Source of the DNA: Beijerinckia mobilis
Lineage (GTDB): Bacteria; Pseudomonadota; Alphaproteobacteria; Rhizobiales; Beijerinckiaceae
Direction: 5' to 3'
DNA length: 64,000 nucleotides
NCBI RefSeq assembly: GCF_000745425.1
Contig: NZ_JQJH01000006.1
Span: 141,755-205,754, forward strand
How positions within the stretch are numbered: position 1 is the stretch's first letter; the number at the start of each line of letters is the position of its first letter. A program made the translations under genes and the position numbers. Of the stretch, positions 41,470 to 51,348 are shown piece by piece. The notes below the pieces were generated by a model. The model worked only from the letters and a program-made list of their open reading frames with translations, made no database searches and had not been told where the DNA came from.

Positions 41470-41818
41470 GGTTTCAGATCTACCGTCAGTTCAGAGACAG
41501 GGTAACACAAGGTCCTCGTTGAGGAAAAGCTTCAGAAGGAAGCAGCGATTCCGCTCCCGATCCCCACATTCCCCCCGCCGACAAGCGCGCCGGGGGATGA
41601 GAGAAGCAGGACCATCGCTCCACCGAACGAATTCATCGGCGATATTCCCGCTTGGGCGATAGTCCGGCCGCGATAGCATCAAACCAAAACCAAGTTCGAC
41701 ATTTCAGTTTGGTACCGGAGCCTACGGCCGCTTCCCTTGAGAAGCCTGGGGAGAAGCTCAACACTATCATCCCCAGATCGATAGGGCAAAAACGGGGCCA
41801 AACGCGTGAGTGATGGCT

Positions 41819-43045
41819 TCATTCAGCAGCCATCGGCTTGCTTTCGAGCACGGCAAGCGCAGCGCCGAGATCGGCGAGAAGATCCTCGGCATCTTCGAGT
41901 CCGACCGACAGGCGCAACATGCCATCGCCAATGCCCATCTCGGCGCGTGCCTCGGGTGTCAAACGCTGGTGGGTCGTCGTCGCCGGATGGGTGATAAGGC
42001 TCTTGGCATCGCCGAGATTGTTCGAAATCTTGATGATCGACAGAGCATTGGCGAAAGCGAATGCGGCGGGTTTGCCACCGGCGAGATCGAATGCGACCAA
42101 TGTGCCACCACCCGCCATCTGACGGCGGACGATTTCGGCCTGGGGGTGATCGGCCCGACCCGGATAGGTACAGCGTGAGACGAGCGGATGATTGGCGAGG
42201 AAATCGGCAATCCTGCCGGCATTGGCCATCTGCTGATTGACCCGCAGCGGCAGCGTTTCCAGGGATTTCAGCATGACCCAGGCATTGAAGGGCGACAGAG
42301 CCGGCCCGGTCTGGCGCAGATAGGTCTGGATATGCGTCTCGATAAACTCACGCGTCGACAGCACGACGCCACCAAGGCAACGCCCCTGCCCGTCGATATG
42401 TTTCGTGGCAGAATAGACCACGCAATCGGCGCCGAGCTGCAACGGTTTCTGCAGGATGGGGGAGGCAAAGGCATTATCGACGACAAGGCGTGCGCCATAA
42501 TCATGGGCGATGCCCGCAATGGCCGCGATATCATAGACTTCGAGGCCAGGATTGGTCGGGCTTTCCAGAAACAGCGTCTGCGTCTGCGGCTGCAACGCTG
42601 CCTTCCAGGCATTGAGATCCTTGCCATCCACAAGCGTCGTGGCAATCCCGTAGCGCGGCAGCAATTCCTGGACGATATAAAGGCAGGAGCCGAACAGGGC
42701 ACGCGAGGCCACGACATGATCGCCGGCCTTGAGGGGAGCAAGCAGCGCGGCCGTTACCGCCGCCATGCCGCTCGCGGTACCGCGCGCGGTTTCGGCGCCT
42801 TCGAGCAGGGCCATGCGCTCCTCGAACATGGCATTGGTGGGATTGTTGTAGCGTGAATAAACGAAACCCGGCTCATCGCCCTTGAAACGGGCTTCCGCCG
42901 CCTCCATCGAGGGGTAGACATAACCCTGGGTCAGAAACAGCGCTTCGGATGTCTCGCCGAATTGGGATCGCATGGTTCCGCCATGAACGAGGCGGGTCGC
43001 CGGCCGCCAATCCTGCGGGTCGCGCGGTGGCTTATTGTCCTGCAT
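41819..43045 (-). CDS. metZ: O-succinylhomoserine sulfhydrylase
   Basis: A PLP enzyme of the Cys/Met metabolism family making homocysteine directly from sulfide. The 408-residue protein shows YSRYNNPTNAMFEERMALLE, GTASGMAAVTAALLAPL, LFLESPTNPGLEVYDI, DNAFASPILQ and the PLP lysine in YSATKHIDGQGRCLGGV, with the short active-site loop typical of MetZ. The start ATG 43045 has GGAGG 8 nt before it. It supplies the methionine that metK uses. A convincing SAM-II riboswitch, common before metZ in alphaproteobacteria, was not found. Confidence 0.94.
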   Translation of the reverse strand: MQDNKPPRDPQDWRPATRLVHGGTMRSQFGETSEALFLTQGYVYPSMEAAEARFKGDEPGFVYSRYNNPTNAMFEERMALLEGAETARGTASGMAAVTAALLAPLKAGDHVVASRALFGSCLYIVQELLPRYGIATTLVDGKDLNAWKAALQPQTQTLFLESPTNPGLEVYDIAAIAGIAHDYGARLVVDNAFASPILQKPLQLGADCVVYSATKHIDGQGRCLGGVVLSTREFIETHIQTYLRQTGPALSPFNAWVMLKSLETLPLRVNQQMANAGRIADFLANHPLVSRCTYPGRADHPQAEIVRRQMAGGGTLVAFDLAGGKPAAFAFANALSIIKISNNLGDAKSLITHPATTTHQRLTPEARAEMGIGDGMLRLSVGLEDAEDLLADLGAALAVLESKPMAAE

Positions 43046-43183
43046 GAAAAGCCTCCTCGATGGCTTTAGCCTTAACCGTAGCCTTGAAACTTGAAAAAAA
43101 AGCTTCAGATGTGCTTACTGGCGCCTGCATCCCATCTCAAGTCCAGCGTTTGGAAATTCGGTCCAAATGCCGCAGGAACCATC

Positions 43184-44389
43184 ATGACCGCCCAAGCCCC
43201 TTCCCTCACAAGCGCAGACCCGCGTTCTGATACAGCGAATCTGCGTTCGGAAGGAGCTGGCGGACCTGGTGAATTCGGCTCGCAATTCGGGCTTCTGCCA
43301 CGGCAAAAGATCGAAGTGATGATACGCCGAGGCATGATCGTCGGGCCAGAACTCGACGCCGGCCAGATCCAGCCCGCCAGCCTCGATTTGCGGCTCGGCA
43401 CGCGCGCCTATCGCATCCGAGCGAGCTTTCTTCCAGGCCGGGAGAGGACCGTCGAAGGCCAGCTCGCCAATCTCAACCCCGAAGCCATTGATCTCGAAGG
43501 CGATGGCGCCGTTCTCGAGCGCGGCTGCGTCTATATTATTCCGCTTCTCGAATCGCTCAAACTGCCGGAAAGCATTTCCGCTATCGCCAATCCGAAAAGC
43601 TCGACCGGCCGTCTGGATATTTTCACCCGCCTGATCACCGACCGCAGCGAGGTCTTCGATCGCGCCGCGCGCGCTTATGAAGGCCCTCTTTATGCCGAAG
43701 TCTCGCCGCGCAGTTTCAGCATCCGGGTCCGCAGCGGCACGCGGCTTAATCAAATCCGCTTTCGCCGGCTGAACTCGCAGCAACTCGACCGCAACGACTT
43801 TTCTCTCGACGAAAGAGAATTACGCGAGCGCCATGAGATGCTGCCCCTGGTCGACGGCCCCTTGAATCTGCGCAACGGGCTCGTGTTGCGCGTCGCGCTG
43901 AGCAGCGAACAATTGGGACCCATCATCGGTTACCGCGCGCAGAAACATACCGACATTCTCGATGTCGATCGGGTCGGCGCCTATGCGATCGCCGATTATT
44001 GGGAACCGATTGCCGCACGGGCGGATCAACGCCTCATCCTCGATCCCGGCGAGTTTTATATTCTCGCCAGCCAGGAGAAAATGCACATCCCACCCGATCT
44101 CGCAGCGGAAATGGTGCCGATCGACCCGGCAATGGGCGAATTTCGCGTCCATTACGCCGGATTTTTCGATCCGGGTTTTGGCCATACCATTTCCAACCTT
44201 CCCGGTGCGCGAGCGGTTCTCGAAGTCCGCAGCCGCGAGGTCCCGTTCATTCTCGAGAATGGGCAGGTGGTGGGACGGCTCGTCTATGAAAAAATGGCTG
44301 AGCCCCCGCTCTCCGTCTATGGGCAAACAGCAGGCGCACATTACCAGGGCCAGGGCCTGAAATTATCGAAACATTTCAGGGAAGATTAA
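43184..44389 (+). CDS. dcd: dCTP deaminase, long alphaproteobacterial form
   Basis: Deaminates dCTP to dUTP for dTTP synthesis. The 401-residue protein contains the KSSTGR motif (IANPKSSTGRLDIFTRLITD at about 135-154), YEGPLYAEVSPRSFSIRV and the second-half copy AAEMVPIDPAMGEFRVHYAG, consistent with the tandem-fold long form (annotated as 2'-deoxycytidine 5'-triphosphate deaminase) rather than the 190-residue E. coli type. ATG 43184 has AGGA 7 nt upstream; the frame to 43091 is rejected. It is divergent from metZ. Confidence 0.93.
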   Translation: MTAQAPSLTSADPRSDTANLRSEGAGGPGEFGSQFGLLPRQKIEVMIRRGMIVGPELDAGQIQPASLDLRLGTRAYRIRASFLPGRERTVEGQLANLNPEAIDLEGDGAVLERGCVYIIPLLESLKLPESISAIANPKSSTGRLDIFTRLITDRSEVFDRAARAYEGPLYAEVSPRSFSIRVRSGTRLNQIRFRRLNSQQLDRNDFSLDERELRERHEMLPLVDGPLNLRNGLVLRVALSSEQLGPIIGYRAQKHTDILDVDRVGAYAIADYWEPIAARADQRLILDPGEFYILASQEKMHIPPDLAAEMVPIDPAMGEFRVHYAGFFDPGFGHTISNLPGARAVLEVRSREVPFILENGQVVGRLVYEKMAEPPLSVYGQTAGAHYQGQGLKLSKHFRED

Positions 44390-44400
44390 GGCTGAAGCGT

Positions 44401-45048
44401 TCAGGAGCGTTCGCGTAGGCCGTAAGTGCGGAACTTCTCGACATTGACGGCGATCTCCGTGTCGGAAAGGATACGTGGCGTTCCAATCTGCCGGGCAATC
44501 GCATATTGATGGCAAAGTGTTTCAACCTCAACGGCAAGCCACATGGCCTTGGAGAGGCTCGGCCCGGTCGCGATAATACCGTGGTTGGCCAATAAGCAGC
44601 AATTGCGGTCCTGCAAGGCCACCAAAGCCATTTCCGAGAGTTCCTGAGTGCCAAAGGTCGCGTAATCGCTGCAGCGGATCGTCGGCCCGCCCGCTGCCGC
44701 AATCATATAATGAACCGCCGGAATGGTCTCGCGACAGATGGCGAAGGCGGTGCTATAGAGAGGATGCGCATGGACGACGGCCTGAACGTCCGGACGCGCG
44801 GATAAAATGTCACAATGGATCCGCCACTCGGAGGAGGGCAATTGCCCCGGTGCGAAACGCCCTTCCGACGTCATGAAAACGATGTCTTCCGCCTGCATCT
44901 CCTCGTAAGCCATACCGGAAGGCGTGATCAAAAGCCCATCCTGCCAGCGCAGCGATATATTGCCGGCCGTCCCCTGATTGAGACCCAATCCCCTCATATT
45001 GCGGCAGGCTTCGACGATCGACCAACGCAGCGATTCTTCCTCGGACAC
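44401..45048 (-). CDS. Class II aldolase/adducin-family protein
   Basis: A zinc-dependent aldolase-type enzyme of about 215 residues, like L-fuculose-phosphate aldolase. Seen are GLNQGTAGNISLRW (phosphate site), ITPSGM, SSEWRIHCDI (acid Glu), VHAHPLYSTAFAI (zinc His pair), CLLANHGIIATGPSLSKAMW (third zinc His). GTG 45048 is preferred: AGGGG lies 7 nt before it. The ATG 45114 frame adds 22 residues without family likeness. It is convergent with dcd. The substrate is unknown; no sugar kinase or isomerase gene accompanies it. Confidence 0.88.
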   Translation of the reverse strand: MSEEESLRWSIVEACRNMRGLGLNQGTAGNISLRWQDGLLITPSGMAYEEMQAEDIVFMTSEGRFAPGQLPSSEWRIHCDILSARPDVQAVVHAHPLYSTAFAICRETIPAVHYMIAAAGGPTIRCSDYATFGTQELSEMALVALQDRNCCLLANHGIIATGPSLSKAMWLAVEVETLCHQYAIARQIGTPRILSDTEIAVNVEKFRTYGLRERS

Positions 45049-45136
45049 GCTCTCACCCCTAAAGATTGCAAGCCATCTTCTCTCTCGCAAGGCTGGGAGA
45101 AGATGTCCATCCAATCAAGCGACAGGCGTTCCCGCA

Positions 45137-45256
45137 TTATATACCACCATTCCGCCGGAATAAGGCGGCGTACTCTTGTAAATCATTGGAATCGATTGAT
45201 TTGCAAGAATAGATCAGGAATTTGGGAATACCAAACTGCATGGATCATGAGGTCTT
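45137..45256. repeat. Dispersed repeat family A copy
   Basis: TATATACCACCATTCCGCC, GGAATAAGGCGGCGTACTC, then the hairpin TTGTAAATCATTG / TTGATTTGCAAGA and a tail with CATGGATCATGAGGTCTTG. It has the same layout and orientation as the copy at 55033. Confidence 0.75.
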
Positions 45257-45407
45257 GTGATCCATAATGTTTCGCGGACTGCCGCCCCACAGTCGCCGGG
45301 ACCAAAAGGCAGTGAGATTTGGCACAGAAAAGCAGCAAAACAACGCGCCTACAGAAGTACCGGGATGTCAATTTCCGCATCCTGGTTCAATTCGCGTTCG
45401 AGCATTT

Positions 45408-45502
45408 TTCTGATGACAGTGAATCGTTTCACGATGTCATTGCTTTGAAAATGCGCTGATTTTGTTGGACGCAGCGTTTCGGATCGATCCGAAACGCTGC
45501 TG
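45408..45502. repeat. Dispersed repeat family B copy with 30-bp perfect palindrome
   Basis: GTGAATCGTTTCACGATGTC, then GAAAATGC, GATTTTGTT and the terminal palindrome 45471-45500, half-site GCAGCGTTTCGGATC followed directly by its exact reverse complement. It has the same order of parts as the copy after nusA. It lies between two minus-strand genes. Confidence 0.75.
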
Positions 45503-45578
45503 TTCCCCTGTTCTGGAAAAGTCGAGCCAATTCTGTGTAAATTTGGATGGATGAGATTAATCTAAGCCCGGCCTGGTA

Positions 45579-45857
45579 TCAGCACTCGCGCACAGGCATA
45601 GTGACAAGCCCTTCTCCGACGAATGGAACATTCTTCTTGGCAGGCGCACTCAAGAGCCCAATCACATAGCCGGATTGTAAGGCGAACAGGCACAGGAACA
45701 GAGCTGTGCTCAATTGAAGCTCGTCGGCTCGCCACAAAGGCGCCGCGGCCAGACACAGCATGGTGATCGCGCCATAGGACGGAAGCAGGACGAGCACTTT
45801 AAAAAAGCGCCCGAGTATGATGCCAACGAGAATAGTCGCAACAATCAGCATGATCAT
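45579..45857 (-). CDS. Small membrane protein of unknown function
   Basis: A 92-residue protein with three or four hydrophobic segments (MIMLIVATILVGIILGRFF, VLVLLPSYGAITMLCLAAAP, STALFLCLFALQSGYVIGLL). ATG 45857 is well supported: GGGAGG lies 6 nt upstream. No family is recognised. It stands at the edge of the polysaccharide region and may be an accessory of it; that is only context. Confidence 0.7.
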   Translation of the reverse strand: MIMLIVATILVGIILGRFFKVLVLLPSYGAITMLCLAAAPLWRADELQLSTALFLCLFALQSGYVIGLLSAPAKKNVPFVGEGLVTMPVREC

Positions 45858-45963
45858 TCCAAACCTCCCTGGTAATCTCATTTTTAAGCGCGTGTTTTGA
45901 AAGTGCGCTTATTTGTTTTTATACGAGGTGTCTCGATGAACTGGCCGGCTGGACGTTTCTCTA

Positions 45964-46512
45964 TTATTCCCGGCAAGCAACATCGAGTTGATTCAACGCT
46001 TCCCCCAGACCCGTCAAATTGACGGATCCTTTTATTACTTTTTTATCCGTCTCGATCTCCAGATCGAGCACCGGGCCCGCCCTCAATAAATTGTCGGCAA
46101 GCCCCACTTCAACCGGAAGAAGCACGCCAGCTCCCCCGGAAATCACCGTACCGCTCAAGGTGGATGAAAACGCCCCCCCTTGCAAGCGGACTTTTGGTCG
46201 CGCTCCCGGCGGAAAGGGCGAGACCACAACAACCACCGCTTCCACAGGCGTCCCGCAACGCAACATAAAACCCGCGAAATCAAGATCGGACCGAAGAACA
46301 TCCGGGGCACGGATGATCGCCGCGCTACGCCGTTCGCGATCGGCGTAACGTGGATGGATGAGCTTCCAGCCGGCAGGAATCTTAGCCGGATGCACCGGGT
46401 TTGATCCCACCTTGCCGAATGTCTCATCCATTCCCGGTACCTGAGCATGCACCGTTGGAGGATCTATTGCAACGCATGCGATGAAAAACGTCAAGAAAAA
46501 GCGGTGAATCAT
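45964..46512 (-). CDS. Secreted protein of unknown function
   Basis: A 182-residue protein with a clear signal peptide (MIHRFFLTFFIACVAI, cleavage expected after VHA before QVPG). The mature part has a conserved-looking PAGWKLIHPRYADRERRSA, one Cys in FMLRCGTP and one at the end (VACRE), which could pair in the periplasm. No known domain is recognised. The start at 46512 puts the signal peptide at the N-terminus; the frame extends to 46572. It may belong with the surface-polysaccharide genes. Confidence 0.65.
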   Translation of the reverse strand: MIHRFFLTFFIACVAIDPPTVHAQVPGMDETFGKVGSNPVHPAKIPAGWKLIHPRYADRERRSAAIIRAPDVLRSDLDFAGFMLRCGTPVEAVVVVVSPFPPGARPKVRLQGGAFSSTLSGTVISGGAGVLLPVEVGLADNLLRAGPVLDLEIETDKKVIKGSVNLTGLGEALNQLDVACRE

Positions 46513-47905
46513 TTCAATGTTTCCGCCAAAAAATAAAACTTTCTGCGGATGAAGCCGCACCGCCCTTTTCACAGAATAATATCACGCGAGGTGAAAAACG
46601 ACATAAATGCCCGATTCTTTGCGGGGATTCATAGGTGTGAGCTTCTTTACTTGCAAAGAATATAAGGCTCGGCGCTCCGGCCCTCCCCCACAATTGCCAA
46701 CCCTCGCTGCTACAGAACGTGCAGCCAGCCCTTCCCCTCGAATATATCAAGGGACCATAGGGCTTGGCTCAACAGCCTCCATCGAAAAGGAGAATGTCCT
46801 AAACAATCCTCTTTGTGTTCTGGTGAGATCAGGCTCTCGAATCAGGGTCAGCTGATCCTACTCTTACCAATCGGCGTCCTTGAGAGCGAAAGCACACGAC
46901 GGGCCTAGGCGCCCCATGCTGGCATGAGCGAAAGAAGCCATGTTGATTTGCTCTTTCGCAGCCAATCAACATGATTCAAGAGTTCCAGAATCGAGAGGCG
47001 AGATGGACTTTCCCGATCCAGCTCATATCAAACTCTGCAACACGGGCGACCGGCCCGGTCAGGAAAGACAACAGGATCTCTGCACGATCATGGCCATTGG
47101 GCTTCCGATCGTTCCCGGGTCAAGGCATATGAATTATCAACATTCGCCATCAAATATTCGCGACGCTCCTTGAATATCCGGCCAGATCCAATCGAGAGAG
47201 GATTTAATTTACAGAACTATTTGATTTTATTTGCGAAATAGTGCGCACCGTCGACAATTTTGCCTGATAGAGCGTGACGCGCCCAATCCTCGTTGAACGA
47301 TGCCCATCAAGATTATGTATAAAATTTTCTTCATTTGAACAAAAACAATGGCTACGCTCGGGCTTCAGAAAAGCACATAATGATCATGGAGATGTCCTTT
47401 AACACTGATTGACCGCACCCAATTGGGGGCCATGGGTATTTCGGAGAGACATCGGCTCATGCCCAGGCATTTTAGATAGATAAGCACCGGCGCATCGCTG
47501 CTCCCTTATTGCCGTTTCAAGCTCAAAATAGCGTAGAACCATCCAATATTGCCACCTATCCTACTTTACAATTATATAAAATGTAGCGAAGTTATGAGAA
47601 ATATTATTAGCGTCCCATTCGGCCGAGGAAAGTCAAAGATATTCACTTGCCTTAGCACCACAGATTATATTCCGATCCGGCAGCAAGTCTGTCGGGCGCA
47701 TTTCCGATCGACACCCGTCACCTCACGCATTTCGGACGAATTTCATGCGGTTTCACAAAATCATAGACGGCCAGATCGATCGTTTCTCAGATCATTTCGC
47801 GTAACGCCCGCGTAGATTTCGACGATCGGATCGCTCCTGTCCCGCATTCAAGGCCATAGTCGAAAGCGAAGTCCGACGTGCTTGAGGGTCTGATCCATTA
47901 ATGCT
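46513..47905. other. Long AT-rich gap before the sugar transferase gene
   Basis: About 1.4 kb without a believable gene on either strand. The last 700 bp are clearly AT-richer than the flanks and likely carry the promoter and a long leader of the sugar transferase gene. No riboswitch was recognised. Confidence 0.5.
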
Positions 47906-49414
47906 ATGAACCCCTATCGAAACAGAAGTGGACTCAGCTACATGTATTTCGGCCGTGTAAGCGAAATGACGGACCCGGATTCTCATGCCGCACAAGGGTC
48001 CTGGATTACCCAACACATCAATATTTCTTATCAGAATATTGAATGGCTCGCAGCCGTCGTCGACATTCTGTTTATCATCCTTGCGAGTGTAGCTGGTGGT
48101 GCATTTTATCAATATATCGCCTATGGTGCCGTTGAAGGGGTAGAGGCCAGCTTCAGCATCGGCGTCACCAACAGTCTTCTCTACGCCTATGTCGCGCGAT
48201 CGCACGGGCTTTATCGTCTTCCTGTCCTGCTTTCCCCATGGCGCCACCTCACCCGCATCCTTTTCTATTGGATAGCTGTCGGCCTTTTCGTCGCGGCGGG
48301 CCTATTTCTCCTCAAAGTCGGCAATAATATTTCCCGCGGATCGATCATCTGCATGGGACTTTTGCAGATCAGTCTGCTGATCGGAGCGCGCTTCGTCGAA
48401 GAGAAAATCACCCGTTCGATGGTCGCTACCGGTCGTCTGGCGGGGCGTCGCGTCGTGACGATCGGCGAAAGCAGCGAGTTGCAGCGGTTAAGCGGTTCCT
48501 ATCTCTTCCGCTATTTCGGATTGAAGGAAGTCGCCCGTATTGCCTTGACAGAAGTTGGCGACGTACGCGCCAATGCGTCAGGAGAGAACACCTATTTCGA
48601 TCAGGCCCTCAATGCTGCGCGCGATCTCGATGCCGAGGAATTCGTCGTCGCCCTGAAATGGAGCAGCCGGCCTCTGCTCGAAACGGTTCGCGACCGTCTT
48701 CGGATCTCACCTTTGCCGGTCACGCTTCTGCCGGATCACAATATCCGGTCGATTCTCGGACGGCGCGGGATTGCGACGGGACGCCCCGACGTCTGTCTGG
48801 AACTGCAGCGCGCTCCTTTGACCACAACTGAGCGGGCCGCCAAACGATCTCTCGATATCGTCGCTGCCAGCATCGCCATTCTGCTGCTTTCACCGGTGTT
48901 TCTCGTCACAGCCCTTGCCATCAAACTCGACAGTTCCGGGCCGATCATCTTCAAGCAACGGCGCAACGGCTTCAATTCCCGCATCTTCCTTATTTATAAA
49001 TTCCGGACCATGACGGTCATGGAAGATGGGGCGGTCGTGCGCCAGGCACAGCGCAACGACCAGCGTGTGACCCGCGTCGGCGCCTTCCTGCGGCGTTCCA
49101 GCATTGATGAATTGCCGCAACTCATCAATGTCCTCAAGGGGGACATGTCGCTCGTCGGTCCAAGACCACACGCCCTTGCCCATGACAATGAATATAAAAC
49201 CCTCATCGCGAAATATGCCTTCCGGCATCACGTCAAGCCCGGGATGACGGGATGGGCACAGGTCAATGGACTTCGCGGAGAAACGGGACGCCTCGAGCAA
49301 ATGGTGGAAAGGGTCAAGCTGGACCTCTGGTACATCAATCACTGGTCTCTGGCTTTTGACATCAGCATCCTGATCCGCACCTGTTTCGAAGTTTTACGGA
49401 ACCGGGCTTACTAA
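47906..49414 (+). CDS. Polyprenyl-phosphate sugar-1-phosphate transferase (initiating enzyme)
   Basis: A 502-residue inner-membrane protein that starts repeat-unit synthesis by moving a sugar phosphate (often galactose or glucose) to undecaprenyl phosphate. Four N-terminal membrane helices and a CoA-binding-like domain (RRVVTIGESSELQRLS) precede the catalytic Bac_transf domain: KRSLDIVAASIAILLLSPVF, YKFRTMTVM, RRSSIDELPQLINVLKGDMS, VGPRPHA and PGMTGWAQVNGLRGETG. It resembles the WbaP/ExoY/GumD group. Met1, Met13 and Met21 are all possible starts. It is the first gene of the polysaccharide line. Confidence 0.95.
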   Translation: MNPYRNRSGLSYMYFGRVSEMTDPDSHAAQGSWITQHINISYQNIEWLAAVVDILFIILASVAGGAFYQYIAYGAVEGVEASFSIGVTNSLLYAYVARSHGLYRLPVLLSPWRHLTRILFYWIAVGLFVAAGLFLLKVGNNISRGSIICMGLLQISLLIGARFVEEKITRSMVATGRLAGRRVVTIGESSELQRLSGSYLFRYFGLKEVARIALTEVGDVRANASGENTYFDQALNAARDLDAEEFVVALKWSSRPLLETVRDRLRISPLPVTLLPDHNIRSILGRRGIATGRPDVCLELQRAPLTTTERAAKRSLDIVAASIAILLLSPVFLVTALAIKLDSSGPIIFKQRRNGFNSRIFLIYKFRTMTVMEDGAVVRQAQRNDQRVTRVGAFLRRSSIDELPQLINVLKGDMSLVGPRPHALAHDNEYKTLIAKYAFRHHVKPGMTGWAQVNGLRGETGRLEQMVERVKLDLWYINHWSLAFDISILIRTCFEVLRNRAY

Positions 49415-50145
49415 GATGCTGCATCGCCCGGGAAATCGGACTCACGGGCAATGATCACTTTTTGGTAAAGGCCTGAATTACTTCTGGAAAGTGGCTTCCA
49501 TCCTTCGCCTCGATACTGTCAGGGCGTTATCTAACATCAGACCCGAAGAGAGACGCCACTTTGGGGTAAATTTTGAGAGTCTGCAAAGAGTTAGAATTTC
49601 ACGGACAATCTCGCTCGAACTTCGAATGCTCTAATGGGAGCCCTTGGCACGACGCCAGGCGCTTATGTGCCGACAAGGAAAGCTTCCAGCCCCTCCCACT
49701 TCCTGATGATCCTGCGCAACACAAGGAGATAGTTCTGTCTGCGGAGCAGAATTTCTCCCTCGCAAAGCCTTACCATCGGGTCCTTTTGAGTTTTTCCCTT
49801 TCCTGACGGAAAAGTTGCGAGACATAATATCGCGTCCTCGAGTATTTTCGATTTGAGTGACATTATCGAAGGACGCAAAAAGCGTGAGAATGCTCTATGC
49901 TTGAGCATTATTACTCGGTATAATTCGTACCAAGCAATGTACGACTTATAGTTAACAAGGAAAATAATCTCTTTATCTCTTCCATTTGTTTTAAAGAATC
50001 CTTATCGTTTTCAGCTATCCGCTGTGGCAGCTCCGCCACAACCGGCTGATTATTTAGCCGAATAGACAAGTGATCGCGTAAGCATGGGGTAGCTCCCGCG
50101 ATCACAACGCGTTATGAGTCTCGAGCTTTACAATTGGGGTTGGTT
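49415..50145. other. Gap between sugar transferase and export protein genes
   Basis: About 730 bp with no credible gene. AT-rich towards its end, so a separate promoter for the export gene is likely. Confidence 0.45.
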
Positions 50146-51348
50146 ATGTCGGCGTTTCGATGGGTTGCTTTAACCGGCCTTGCGCTTTCTCTTCTTCCGG
50201 CCGGCGGCTGTTCCTTCTTTCCGGTGAACGGTCCGTCCTCCGCCAATATTGATGCGCAATCATCGCCGACTGTTCCCTATGGGCTTGTCAAACTTTCCCC
50301 CGAAGTGGTCGATGTTCTGGCAGCCTTCGAGCCAAAGGGGCTTGCGGGCACATTCACCGATCGAAAACCGTCATCCAATATCAAATTCGGCATTGGCGAC
50401 GTCGTAAGTGTCACGATTTTCGAGGCCGCAGCAGGCGGCCTGTACATTCCTCTTGAAGCGGGCGTGCGGCCTGGCAATTTCGTTTCTCTCCCTGATCAGG
50501 TCGTCGATAATGACGGCAATATCACGGTCCCTTACGCCGGTGCGATCAAGGCCGCGGGCCGAACCAATGTCCAGATTCAAAACGATATTGTAACGCGAAT
50601 CAAAAACAGGGCGATCGAGCCGCAAGCGGTGGTCGCGCTTTCGCAGCAGCGCACCTCGCTCATCAGCGTGATCGGTGAAGTCAACACGCCTTTGCGTTTC
50701 GCCATGCCTGCGGCCGGTGCTGGTGACCGCATACTCGACGCCATTACCCGCGCCGGCGGCATCAAGGGCCAGGGCTATGAAAGCTGGGTCATGCTTGAAC
50801 GTGACCACAAAAGGGCAACAGTCCCGTTTGAAAATCTGGTCATGAATGCGTCGAATAATATATTCGTGCAGCCTGGCGACCGCATATACGTCTATCGCGA
50901 GCAACAGAAGTTTATTGCGTTCGGCGCGACAGGCACGCAAGGGCAATTCGCGTTCGATGCCTGGCGTATCAACCTCGCAGAAGGTGTCGCCAAAGCGGCC
51001 GGCCTCGTCGATCAGCAGGCAGATTCAACATCAGTCTATCTCTATCGAAGAGAGCCTCGGAGCGTAGCGCAACGCCTGGGTGTGGATCTCAGCAATATTC
51101 ATGATGAACTCGTGCCAGTGATCTTTACCGTCAATTTGCGTGATCCTGGCGGATATTTCCTCGCGACGCGCATGCAGTTGCGCAATCAGGATATTCTCTT
51201 CGTCGCCAACGCCCAATCTTACGAAATCGACAAGTTCCTGTCCTTTGTCAACCATGTGGCTCTCACCGCCTATTCGGTGGAATCGCCAATCGCTGGTGGC
51301 GCCATTACCCGCGCCAATCTTGTCGGTCGAGCCGTGGTTGCTCCCTAG
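50146..51348 (+). CDS. Outer-membrane polysaccharide export lipoprotein (Wza/OPX type)
   Basis: Forms the outer-membrane exit for exopolysaccharide. The 400-residue protein has a lipoprotein signal with lipobox LPAGGC (Cys about 21), the Poly_export domain (FGIGDVVSVTIFEAAAGGLY and VDNDGNITVPYAGAIKAAGR) and SLBB repeats (VIGEVNTPLRFAMPAAGAGD, ILDAITRAGGIKG, FVQPGDRIYVYREQ). ATG 50146 gives the signal peptide; TTG 50134 would add four residues. No Wzc-type tyrosine kinase/co-polymerase follows in this window, although it is usually adjacent. Confidence 0.95.
   Translation: MSAFRWVALTGLALSLLPAGGCSFFPVNGPSSANIDAQSSPTVPYGLVKLSPEVVDVLAAFEPKGLAGTFTDRKPSSNIKFGIGDVVSVTIFEAAAGGLYIPLEAGVRPGNFVSLPDQVVDNDGNITVPYAGAIKAAGRTNVQIQNDIVTRIKNRAIEPQAVVALSQQRTSLISVIGEVNTPLRFAMPAAGAGDRILDAITRAGGIKGQGYESWVMLERDHKRATVPFENLVMNASNNIFVQPGDRIYVYREQQKFIAFGATGTQGQFAFDAWRINLAEGVAKAAGLVDQQADSTSVYLYRREPRSVAQRLGVDLSNIHDELVPVIFTVNLRDPGGYFLATRMQLRNQDILFVANAQSYEIDKFLSFVNHVALTAYSVESPIAGGAITRANLVGRAVVAP

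Noticed and set aside
43046..43150. Possible SAM-II riboswitch before metZ
   Set aside because: The leader has GGTTAAGGCTAAAGCC, faintly like the 3' part of SAM-II, but the 5' half and the pseudoknot pairing could not be laid out; a covariance search would decide.
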